The position numbers were made by a program, and so were the translations under genes. From Deinococcus sp. (GTDB lineage: Bacteria > Deinococcota > Deinococci > Deinococcales > Deinococcaceae): a DNA stretch of 5,615 nucleotides. The notes under the pieces were generated by a model. The model worked only from the letters and a program-made list of their open reading frames with translations, did not search any database and was not told the DNA's origin. The DNA lies in assembly GCA_018260275.1 (NCBI GenBank), contig JAGLBK010000164.1:1-5615 (forward strand), in the 5' to 3' direction. The first letter of the stretch is position 1, and every line of letters begins with the position of its first letter. Below, piece by piece: positions 1-5,447 of this stretch.

Positions 1-152
1 GCATCGGCGGCTACGCCACGACTTCGGCGGTCAGCCTGGATTTTCCGGCGGTGATGGGCGTTACGCTGGTCGCGGGGCTGGCCTACTCGCTGGTGAACCT
101 GCTGGTGGACCTTGCCTACGCCTTCTTCGACCCGAGGATCAGTTACTCATGA
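1..152 (+). CDS. ABC transporter permease, DppB/GsiC type (3' end only)
   Basis: This is the last 49 codons of a permease gene whose start lies outside the window; the reading frame begins at base 3. The translation contains DFPAVMGVTLVAGL, then a hydrophobic run through LVNLLVDLAYAFFDPRI, ending ISYS and a TGA stop. This is the characteristic C-terminus of DppB-family permeases: a last membrane helix with the NLLVDL(x)YAxxDPRI signature. In this family DppB pairs with DppC to form the inner-membrane channel of peptide, nickel or related importers. The stop overlaps the start of the following permease gene (ATGA), so the two are translationally coupled. The substrate cannot be read from this fragment. 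Confidence 0.93.
   Translation, partial: IGGYATTSAVSLDFPAVMGVTLVAGLAYSLVNLLVDLAYAFFDPRISYS
134..138 (+). promoter_or_regulatory. Ribosome binding site of the DppC-type permease
   Basis: GAGGA lies ten bases before the ATG at 149, inside the last codons of the upstream permease gene. It supports the ATG at 149, the one overlapping the TGA, as the true start. Confidence 0.6.
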
Positions 153-1018
153 CTACCCAGACCACCCCGACCGTTCAAGCGGCCGGGCGCGTTCCATCAG
201 TGACCTGGCGCAGGTTCCGGCGCAACAGTGGGGCCATGCTGGGGCTGGTGCTGCTGATTGTGCTGCTCGTATCTGCGCTGTTGGGGCCGCTCTTTTTAGG
301 CAGCGCCACCAGTCAGGAACTCGCTATCCGGCTGGCTCCGCCTTCCACGGCTCACCTGCTGGGCACGGACCAACTTGGACGTGACGTGCTGGCCCGCGTG
401 TTGCAGGGCGGGCGCATTTCGCTGGGGCTAGGCGTGGGGGTCATGCTCTCGTCGCTGCTCGTCGGCTCGCTGGTCGGCCTGCTCGCCGGGCTGCGCGGCG
501 GCTGGTGGGATGAAGCGATTATGCGCGTCACCGACATTTTCCTGGCTTTTCCCAGCCTGATTCTGGCTATGGCGATCTCGGCGGCGCTGGGTCCGAACCT
601 GCGTAACGTGATGATCGCGGTGGCGTTGGTCTCGTGGCCCACGTACGCGCGGCTGGTACGGGCGCAGGTGCTGGCGCTGCGTGAGCGCGAATTCGTGGAA
701 GCCTCGCGGGCGCTGGGCAGCTCACAGGCCCGTATCGCGCTGCGTCACCTGCTTCCCAACACGCTCGCGCCGCTGCTGGTACAGGGCAGTTTCGACGTGG
801 GCAGCGCCATCCTGACCGCCGCCGGACTGGGCTTCATCGGCTTCGGGGCGCAACCGCCGACGCCGGAATGGGGCGCTATCGTCTCCGAGACGCGCAACTA
901 CATCACGCAGGCACCGTGGGCTTCGAGTGCCCCGGCCCTCGCCATTTTGCTGACGGTGCTGGCCTTCAACCTGCTGGGCGACGGCCTGCGCGACGTGTTC
1001 GACCCACGGCGGCATTAA
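149..1018 (+). CDS. ABC transporter permease, DppC/OppC type (peptide/nickel class)
   Basis: A complete 289-residue inner-membrane permease, the usual length for the family. Residues about 19-50 form the OppC-type N-terminal segment (WRRFRRNSGAMLGL and the first helix). LLGTDQLGRDVLARVL at 70-85 is the family's periplasmic signature. Hydrophobic segments follow at about 92-115, 127-148, 152-168, 212-234 and 260-280. The cytoplasmic EAA loop that docks the ATPase is at about 181-203 (EFVEASRALGSSQARIALRH). GFIGFGAQPPTPEWG at 228-242 and the ending GDGLRDVFDPR are also typical. It should pair with the upstream DppB-type protein. No ATPase or binding-protein gene follows; the next gene is convergent after a seven-base gap, so those subunits are upstream or elsewhere. 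The family is certain; the substrate is unknown. Confidence 0.96.
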   Translation: MTTQTTPTVQAAGRVPSVTWRRFRRNSGAMLGLVLLIVLLVSALLGPLFLGSATSQELAIRLAPPSTAHLLGTDQLGRDVLARVLQGGRISLGLGVGVMLSSLLVGSLVGLLAGLRGGWWDEAIMRVTDIFLAFPSLILAMAISAALGPNLRNVMIAVALVSWPTYARLVRAQVLALREREFVEASRALGSSQARIALRHLLPNTLAPLLVQGSFDVGSAILTAAGLGFIGFGAQPPTPEWGAIVSETRNYITQAPWASSAPALAILLTVLAFNLLGDGLRDVFDPRRH

Positions 1019-1874
1019 GTGACGACTACAGCGTAAACACCACGCGCTCAGCGCCCCCGGCATTCCAGGCGGTCTCCACTTCGGTGAGGGGGACCGCCTG
1101 TGCATTGATGGCAAAGTTTCCGGCCCCTGTTTTTGCAGCCCCTGCCACCCGCAGCAGTTCGCCGACGATGGCGACCAGACGGGCATTCGACACGCTGCCC
1201 AGGCCGCTGCCCAGCAGTTCGAGGCCCGAACTCCGCAGCGCCCCGGCGGGCAGGGTGATAGTCACGCCGCTGAGGTTCCCGATCTGCACCAGCCGGAGAC
1301 GCGGCTGGGCCTCACCATCTTCGCTGTGGCGGCTGGAGACGGCGGCGATCAGACATTCGGCAGACGGCCCCCACAGGTAATCGAGGACGACGCCCACGCG
1401 GTGTTCCACAATGGCCGCGTCGAAAACGCGCGTGAGGTCGGTTCGGGCCGCCGGGTCGGTCAGATCGCCCAGCGGAATCAAAATGTCCGCGCCGAGGGCT
1501 TTCAGGGTGCCCAGCACCTGCTCGTTGCGTCCGGTGGCGATGATTTTGCCTACGCCCAGCGCCCGCGCGATCTGAATGGCGAGTTGCCCGGAGGCTCCGG
1601 TGGCCCCGTTGATGAGCACCGTTTGGCCCGGCTGAAAATGCGCCCGCTCGGTCAGCGCCGCCCAGGACGACATTCCCGGATTGGCGAGGGCCGCCGCCGT
1701 CACGTCGTCTATGCCATCTGGAACCGGGGTGCAGTAGTCGCGGCGCACCACCGTCTGTTCGGCCATGCTGCCGTAAGGCGCTCTAGGAAAGGCAAAATAC
1801 ACGCGCTGGCCGTCCGGCAGTGTGCCCACGCCATCCGAACCGGGAACCACCGGCAGGGTCTTCGGGCTGCTGTA

Positions 1875-1941
1875 GAGCAGCTTACATAATTACGCCATTT
1901 GTGGAATCCCACCCCAAATGGCTCCATTATTCCAGCTGCTC
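1875..1941. repeat. Long imperfect palindrome in the left half of the element
   Basis: This 67-base stretch can fold end to end. GAGCAGCT (1875-1882) pairs with AGCTGCTC (1934-1941), then ATAAT (1886-1890) with ATTAT (1926-1930), then CCATTT (1895-1900) with AAATGG (1916-1921), and GTGG (1901-1904) with CCAC (1909-1912) around an AATC loop. The inner copy at 1926-1941 resembles the left terminal repeat in inverse orientation (13 of 16), so the element carries three versions of its terminus. Confidence 0.75.
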
Positions 1942-2004
1942 GTTCAAAGTCACTCGCTGTCTTGGGCAAAACGGCACCCATGAAGGGGCCTGCCCGCCCG
2001 CTCG

Positions 2005-2040
2005 GCATAAAAAGCCACAAACAACGTGCCCTTTTTATGC
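2005..2040. repeat. Perfect 10-bp-stem hairpin near the right end of the element
   Basis: GCATAAAAAG at 2005-2014 is perfectly complementary to CTTTTTATGC at 2031-2040 across a 16-base loop. The right arm overlaps the right terminal inverted repeat (2035-2049). It could act as a structured subterminal site or as a transcript hairpin in either direction. Confidence 0.7.
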
Positions 2041-2199
2041 AAACTGCTCCAGTGCTTGCCCGCCGCCTGCGCCCGGACAAGCTGGCTCAGCGCGGCGGTC
2101 CGCACCTGCACCAGCGTTTCGCCGGGCTGAGGCGTGGGCGGCTCGAAGTCGGTGTACTGCGGGCTGCGGGCAAAATCGGTGACGACGGCCGCTTTCATT

Positions 2200-4362
2200 T
2201 CAGTCGCCCGCCGGGGCACTGGCTGGACCATTGGCTGGGGCACTGGCCGGGGCAGCGGCCCGGATGCTGATCGGCGTTCCGTTGACCGCCGCGTTGCCCG
2301 TCAGCTGGTCGAGGCGCTCGGGATCGGTCAGGTCGTTGAGGCTCACGCCGGGGTGCTGCTGGGCCACGCTCAGGCGCACGCCGCGCCGCCCGTGCCCGAA
2401 GCCGTGCGGCAGGCAGGCCACGCCGGGCATCACCTCATCGGTCAGTTCCAGCTGCGCCACGACCTCGCCCACCCGCGAGCGCACCGCCACCGCCTGCCCG
2501 TGCTCCAGCCCGACCGCGTCGGCGGGATTGAGTTGCAGCGTGCAGCGCTCGGGGCCGCGCATGAGGCGGGGGGTGTTGTGCATCCAAGAGTTGTTCGAGC
2601 GCAGTTGCCGCCGCCCGATCAGCACCAGCGGCGCGGGCGCGGCATTCAGAGCAGCCTGAAGGCGCGGCAGATCGGCCAGCATGGGCGCGGGGGCCAGTTT
2701 GAGGCGCTGGTCGGCAGTCAGCAAACGCGCGGGCAGGCAGGGCTTGAGCGGGCCGTAATCCACGCCGTGCGGCTGGGCCTGTAAATCGGCGAGGCTGGTC
2801 TGGTACGGCCCATGCCGCAGCCCCAGGTCCAGGCGTTCATCCGGGCCGCTGCCTGCCTTGCCGCCCAGTCGTTCAGTGAGGCCCATGAAAATCTGGTGGT
2901 CGAAGCGCTGCTCCGGCGTGACCGGAAAGACCGGGGCGTTGTAGCGGGCGGTATTGCGGACCGCGAAGTGGTGAAAAATCGCGTCGTAGTGAGCCGTTTC
3001 CAGACCGAAGGCGGGCGGAAGGATCACGTCGGCGTGGCGGGTCGTCTCGTTGAGGTAGGGGTCGATGCTGACCATGAAGTCCAGTGTCTCCAGGGCGCGG
3101 TCGAGGGCGGCCCCGGCGGTCGTCGAGAGTACCGGGTTTCCGGCAATCGTGACCAGCGCCCGCACCTGTCCGTTGCCGGGCGTCAGGATTTCCTCGGTCA
3201 TGGCGGAGTTGGGCAGTTCGCCGTCGAATTCCGGCAGCCCACGCACCCGCGAATGCCAGCGCCCGTGGTAGGTCTCACCCGGCCTGGCCCGCATCAGCAG
3301 GTCGAAGGCAGGCCGCGGAAACATGGCCCCGCCCGGCGTGTCGAAATGCCCACTGACCACGTTCAGCACGTTGACCAGCCACTGACACAGCCCGCCGAAT
3401 TCCTGCACGCTGAGGCCGATGCGCCCGTAGACCACCGCCCGCTCCGCCGCAGCGTAGTCGCGGGCCAGCTGCCGGATCGTGTCTGCCGGAACGCCGGTTT
3501 TGCCGCTCACCGCCTCCGGGGTAAAGGGAGCGCAGGCCGCCCGCACGTCGCCCAGGCCATCCACCACATCTCCCAGGTGGCCCAGCCTGACCAGCCCCTC
3601 GGCAAAGATGACGTTCAGCAGCGCCAGCAGCAAAAAGGCGTCGGTACCGGGGCGAATGAAATGAAAGTCGGTGGCCGCCTGCGCCGACTCGGTGCGGCGC
3701 GGGTCGAGCAGCACCACCCGCCCGCCGCGTTCCCGCACCGCCCTGAGGCGCTCACGCATTCCCGGCGCGGTCATGATGCTGCCATTGCTGGTCAGCGGAT
3801 TGGCCCCCAGCATCAGAAAAAAGTCGCAGCGGTCGATGTCGGGAATGGGCAGCAGCAGCGGGTGCCCCAGCATCTCGGCGGCGGCGAAGTGATGCGGCAG
3901 CTGGTCGATGCTGGTCGCCGTGAAGCGGTTGCGGCTGCCCAGCGCCTTCAGGAAACTGCTGGCGGTCAGCAGGGTACCGCTGTTGTGCACGCTGGGATTG
4001 CCCTGGTACGAGGCCACCGCGTCCGCGCCGTGCCGCTCGCGCACTTCCTTCAGGCGGGCGGCCACGTAGTCGAGCGCCTCGTCCCATTCCAGTTCGTGCC
4101 ACGTTTCGCCCTCGCGCCGCAGCGGTTTTTTCAGGCGGTCGGGGTCGGCCAGCAGGTCAGCGATCGACGCGCCCTTGGGGCAGATGTGGCCGCGACTCAG
4201 GGGGTCGGCGGCGTCGCCCCGGATGTCGGTGACCTGCCCACCCGCCACCGTGATTTGCAGGCCGCAGATCGCCTCACACAGGTTACAGGCGCGGTAGTAG
4301 GTGCCGTCTGCCGGGCGGAAAGACAGGGCAGGTTCGGACAGCGGGGGAACGCTCTGGGACAT
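2200..4362 (-). CDS. Molybdopterin (bis-MGD) oxidoreductase with N-terminal 4Fe-4S cluster, substrate unknown
   Basis: A 720-residue member of the DMSO reductase/formate dehydrogenase superfamily (COG0243 type). The 4Fe-4S site is CNLCEAIC (Cys26, Cys29, Cys33) with Cys61 in HICPKG. Cofactor and core signatures follow: YQGNP (119-123), LGANPLTSNG (185-194), DPRRTESA (220-227), RPGTDAFLLLALL (237-249), AGNPVLST (407-414) and TRHADVILPP (441-450). The C-terminal molybdopterin-dinucleotide-binding barrel is at about 578-700 (RRQLRSNNSWMHN, LNPADAVGLEHGQ, MPGVACLPHGFGH). Around residue 150, where many relatives have a Cys or Sec molybdenum ligand, the sequence is TATSIDQLP, so it is not a canonical formate dehydrogenase or Nas-type nitrate reductase by that criterion. 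The last 18 residues are an Ala/Pro/Ser tail. No twin-arginine leader is present, so a cytoplasmic location is likely. No electron-transfer subunit is adjacent. The start is supported by GGAGG seven bases upstream. Confidence 0.93.
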   Translation of the reverse strand: MSQSVPPLSEPALSFRPADGTYYRACNLCEAICGLQITVAGGQVTDIRGDAADPLSRGHICPKGASIADLLADPDRLKKPLRREGETWHELEWDEALDYVAARLKEVRERHGADAVASYQGNPSVHNSGTLLTASSFLKALGSRNRFTATSIDQLPHHFAAAEMLGHPLLLPIPDIDRCDFFLMLGANPLTSNGSIMTAPGMRERLRAVRERGGRVVLLDPRRTESAQAATDFHFIRPGTDAFLLLALLNVIFAEGLVRLGHLGDVVDGLGDVRAACAPFTPEAVSGKTGVPADTIRQLARDYAAAERAVVYGRIGLSVQEFGGLCQWLVNVLNVVSGHFDTPGGAMFPRPAFDLLMRARPGETYHGRWHSRVRGLPEFDGELPNSAMTEEILTPGNGQVRALVTIAGNPVLSTTAGAALDRALETLDFMVSIDPYLNETTRHADVILPPAFGLETAHYDAIFHHFAVRNTARYNAPVFPVTPEQRFDHQIFMGLTERLGGKAGSGPDERLDLGLRHGPYQTSLADLQAQPHGVDYGPLKPCLPARLLTADQRLKLAPAPMLADLPRLQAALNAAPAPLVLIGRRQLRSNNSWMHNTPRLMRGPERCTLQLNPADAVGLEHGQAVAVRSRVGEVVAQLELTDEVMPGVACLPHGFGHGRRGVRLSVAQQHPGVSLNDLTDPERLDQLTGNAAVNGTPISIRAAAPASAPANGPASAPAGD

Positions 4363-4369
4363 TGGAAAA

Positions 4370-4374
4370 CCTCC
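4370..4374 (-). promoter_or_regulatory. Ribosome binding site of the molybdopterin oxidoreductase
   Basis: On the minus strand GGAGG lies seven bases before the ATG at 4362, an ideal Shine-Dalgarno spacing. It fixes this start. Confidence 0.8.
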
Positions 4375-4389
4375 GGGTTGGGTGAACCC

Positions 4390-4395
4390 AGTATA
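4390..4395 (-). promoter_or_regulatory. Probable -10 box of the oxidoreductase operon
   Basis: On the minus strand TATACT (5 of 6 to TATAAT) lies in a short leader, predicting transcription from about 4383 and a 5' leader of roughly 20 bases. No good -35 box stands 16-18 bases further upstream, so an activator or an extended contact may be needed. This rests on sequence match only. Confidence 0.45.
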
Positions 4396-4431
4396 GAGCC
4401 GTCGCCGCCCGCCAGGCGTGGGATGAAAAGT

Positions 4432-4449
4432 GTTCTTTACGAAAAGAAC
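4432..4449. promoter_or_regulatory. 7-bp palindrome upstream of the oxidoreductase promoter
   Basis: GTTCTTT (4432-4438) and AAAGAAC (4443-4449) flank ACGA, a perfect inverted repeat of 7 bp arms. It is centred roughly 45 bp upstream of the predicted -10 box and overlaps the T-rich tail of the neighbouring terminator. It may be an operator or simply an extra stem in the terminator tail; the sequence cannot separate these. Confidence 0.35.
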
Positions 4450-4487
4450 GCACGCCCGGCTCCTTTCTACGGGGACCGGGCGTGCGT
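4439..4487 (-). terminator. Rho-independent terminator after the small secreted-protein gene
   Basis: On the minus strand a perfect 12-bp G+C-rich stem (arms 4476-4487 and 4448-4459, ACGCACGCCCGG and complement) encloses a 16-base loop and is followed by TTCTTTTC. It lies 33 bases after the TAA of the gene ending at 4521. The plus-strand exit has no T-run, so it works only in the minus direction. It isolates the oxidoreductase operon from upstream transcription. Confidence 0.88.
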
Positions 4488-4520
4488 CTCAGACGGCAAA
4501 TATGCTAGGGATTACAAATT

Positions 4521-5000
4521 TTACAGGCCAGGAATCGGCGCAGCGATGTCCCTGATGGGCTGCCCCGCCGCTGCCGAGGTCTGGCCGATGGCCGAGGTCG
4601 CGCTGTCCAGGGCTCTCACATCCGCCGGGTCGAGCTGGCCCTTTTGCATCTTGTTGCCGACGTTGGCGAACGATCCCTTGAGGTTGACCAGCTGGGCATC
4701 CAGCTTGCGCAGCAGTGGGTCGTGACTATTGCGGGCCACCCGCTCGGCCACGTTGACTTCGTGGGCGGCAAAGACCAGCGCCAGGCCACCCTTGACCAGA
4801 GCGCCGGTTTTGCCCGCGCTGCCCTGGCGGAACTGCCCGACCTTGTAGGGCGTCAGCACCCAGTGGTGAAAAGCGTAGTACGCCACGCCCAGGTGGGCCA
4901 CGAAACGGGTCTTGTCCAGAATGGCGTGCGAGGTGCTCAGCGGGCCAGCCACCACGGCCAGCGAAGCGAGGATGGTCAGGGAACGGGAAAGTGTTTTCAT
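4521..5000 (-). CDS. Small predicted secreted protein, function unknown
   Basis: A 159-residue protein not recognised as any named family. From the ATG at 5000 it begins with a clear Sec-type signal peptide: KTLSR (charged), LTILASLAVVAGPL (hydrophobic), STSHA (cleavage after AxA-like SHA at residue 26). The frame stays open eight codons further to an ATG at 5024, but that start would bury the signal peptide, so 5000 is preferred; neither start has a strong Shine-Dalgarno. The mature part has an aromatic stretch (VAYYAFHHWVLTPYK), a second hydrophobic segment (ALVKGGLALVFAAHEV) that could touch the membrane, and a helical C-terminal half with a DPLLRKLDAQL repeat-like amphipathic region. There is no cysteine after the leader, so it is neither a lipoprotein nor disulfide-bonded. 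It is monocistronic: its own terminator lies downstream and a repeat-rich region upstream. Confidence 0.8.
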   Translation of the reverse strand: MKTLSRSLTILASLAVVAGPLSTSHAILDKTRFVAHLGVAYYAFHHWVLTPYKVGQFRQGSAGKTGALVKGGLALVFAAHEVNVAERVARNSHDPLLRKLDAQLVNLKGSFANVGNKMQKGQLDPADVRALDSATSAIGQTSAAAGQPIRDIAAPIPGL

Positions 5001-5045
5001 GTCGTAAAGGTTGCCAGAACTCATTCAGGGCCAAATGAAGGCTTC

Positions 5046-5289
5046 AAACCTCGAGTGCTAGGGGACAACGGAAAGCAGACAGAAGCTCCTACCTTGCAAA
5101 TCATCGTCCGACACAGTGTTTCTGGAATTAACTCAATTGGTTTTACACTCGAAACAGTGGGCATATTCTGCTATTTAGAAAATTTTAACAACAAAATACG
5201 CTAAAGGAAAAATCTAGCTAAAATTGCAAACGGGAATTTGTCGTCCACGACGAGAAGTGATTGTTCGCAACCCCTAGCACTCGAGGTTT
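5046..5289. repeat. A+T-rich block bounded by perfect 19-bp inverted repeats
   Basis: AAACCTCGAGTGCTAGGGG at 5046-5064 recurs as its exact reverse complement at 5271-5289. Two further bases on each side (TT at 5043-5044, AA at 5291-5292) match across one mismatch. The 206 bases between are A+T-rich and hold no credible gene. The architecture fits a miniature inverted-repeat element or an IS remnant that has lost its transposase. No clear target duplication is visible, so the mobile-element reading is an inference, and the sequence differs from the GAGCAG-ended elements. Confidence 0.7.
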
Positions 5290-5300
5290 CAAAGGATTTT

Positions 5301-5335
5301 GCACAAAGATGGAGCGCTTTTTACTATCTTTGTGC
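5301..5335. repeat. Perfect 10-bp-stem hairpin between two repeat elements
   Basis: GCACAAAGAT (5301-5310) is perfectly complementary to ATCTTTGTGC (5326-5335) over a 15-base loop containing five Ts. It resembles in size, not sequence, the hairpin at 2005-2040. It lies just outside the 19-bp inverted-repeat block and could be part of a larger repeat or a transcript-end structure. Confidence 0.6.
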
Positions 5336-5358
5336 CGAGTGAAACGAGTAAAAACGTA

Positions 5359-5447
5359 GAGCAGGACGAGCTTGTAAAGCTGCGAAGCAGAGAATGGAGC
5401 GAACGGCGGTGTCCCTGCCGCCGTTCGCGTAATTCGGAGAACTGCTC
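5359..5447. mobile_element. 89-bp short element of the GAGCAG-ended family at a TA site
   Basis: The element runs GAGCAG (5359-5364) to CTGCTC (5442-5447) with TA directly outside both ends (5357-5358 and 5448-5449), as expected for TA duplication. Read from the right, its terminus is GAGCAG, seven bases, AATTACGC, the same arrangement with identical spacing as the left end of the element at 1875 (16 of 21 identical). Inside are small stems AGCTT/AAGCT (5369-5381), CTGC/GCAG (5380-5390) and the 11-bp stem 5399-5428. The left terminus matches the family only over the first six bases, so it may be a decayed or rearranged copy. No coding potential. Confidence 0.6.
5399..5428 (-). terminator. Strong hairpin downstream of the antiporter gene, possible terminator
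   Basis: GCGAACGGCGG (5399-5409) pairs perfectly with CCGCCGTTCGC (5418-5428) around an 8-base loop. It lies 18 bases after the antiporter stop on the minus strand, a suitable place for termination. The minus-strand exit (TCCATTCTCTGC) is pyrimidine-rich but lacks a proper T-run, so it is at best a weak intrinsic terminator or a 3'-end stabiliser. It lies within the short element 5359-5447. Confidence 0.45.

Larger units (their letters stand above)
1875..2049. mobile_element. 175-bp MITE-like non-autonomous element with TA target site
   Basis: The element runs GAGCAG to CTGCTC. Its ends are imperfect 15-bp inverted repeats: GAGCAGCTTACATAA at 1875-1889, and the complement of 2035-2049, which reads GAGCAGTTTGCATAA (13 of 15 match). 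On the minus strand the junctions read CACTG|GAGCAG and CTGCTC|TACAGC. The restored site is CACTACAGC, so a TA duplication, with one copy now TG, accounts exactly for the 177-bp net gain. The interior has no transposase frame and is less G+C-rich than its surroundings. It holds two palindromes, 1875-1941 and 2005-2040. A TA duplication with short inverted repeats is the habit of IS630/Tc1-mariner elements; that family assignment is an inference. Insertion into a coding gene, leaving a clean restorable site, is strong evidence of mobility. Confidence 0.82.
1026..2198 (-). pseudogene. Quinone oxidoreductase/alcohol dehydrogenase-like (MDR) gene disrupted by a 175-bp insertion
   Basis: Two fragments of one medium-chain dehydrogenase/reductase gene flank an inserted element. 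The N-terminal fragment (from 2198) reads MKAAVVTDFA to AAGKH (49 residues, GroES-like start) and then runs into the element, ending at a TGA at 1952-1950. The C-terminal fragment (from TAC at 1874-1872 to TAG at 1028-1026) resumes YSSPKTLP-VVPGSDGVG and carries the nucleotide-binding glycine motif NGATGASG. Removing 177 bp restores GKHYSSPK and a protein of about 331 residues, the normal family length. The inserted length is a multiple of three but brings in-frame stops (1952, 1946, 1892), so no full protein can form. The GHE zinc motif is replaced by PGSDGVG, pointing to the zinc-independent quinone oxidoreductase-like branch, which reduces carbonyl or enone substrates with NAD(P)H. A GTG at 1850 could start a 274-residue remnant lacking most of the catalytic domain. 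The start lies one base after the upstream oxidoreductase stop. Confidence 0.9.
5025..5446. other. Repeat-rich intergenic region without a convincing gene
   Basis: These roughly 420 bases lie between the secreted-protein gene and the antiporter 3' end. The middle is markedly A+T-rich compared with the rest of the window. It contains, in order, a 244-bp block between 19-bp inverted repeats (5046-5289), a 10-bp-stem hairpin (5301-5335) and a compact palindromic element (5359-5447). The promoter of the secreted-protein gene should be in its left part, but no good -35/-10 pair could be identified. No tRNA or known riboswitch pattern was seen. Confidence 0.7.

Noticed and set aside
1875..2049. IS200/IS605-type (palindrome-ended, no duplication) origin for the 175-bp element.
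   Set aside because: The element has true terminal inverted repeats and an accounted-for TA duplication, which IS200/IS605 derivatives lack; the subterminal hairpins alone are not enough.
1950..2243. Minus-strand frame starting upstream of 2198 (MPQPMVQPVPRR).
   Set aside because: The extra residues overlap the 3' end of the oxidoreductase in another frame; the family's natural start is MKAAVV at 2198, and the frame's end is element-derived.
2213..2247. Direct repeat GGGGCACTGGC at 2213-2223 and 2237-2247.
   Set aside because: It is explained by the Ala/Pro/Ser-repeat tail of the oxidoreductase; there is no sign of a separate repeat element.
2812..4725. A very long plus-strand open frame opposite the molybdopterin oxidoreductase.
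   Set aside because: It is the antisense shadow of a high-G+C gene with unmistakable family signatures on the minus strand; its translation is low-complexity and matches nothing I recognise.
5021..5164. A 47-codon minus-strand frame (MPTVSSVKPIEL to KPSFGPE) overlapping the ATG at 5024 by ATGA.
   Set aside because: Its codon use is unlike the other genes, it has no ribosome site, and it runs straight through the 19-bp inverted repeat. It is most likely a chance frame in A+T-rich DNA.
5142..5169. Plus-strand promoter-like pair TTTACA, 16 bases, TATTCT inside the A+T-rich block.
   Set aside because: Such matches are expected by chance in A+T-rich DNA, and there is no plus-strand gene for it to drive.
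5025..5446. CRISPR array or tRNA in the repeat-rich intergenic region.
   Set aside because: There are no regularly spaced direct repeats, and no cloverleaf or TΨC-like arm could be found; the repeats are inverted pairs.
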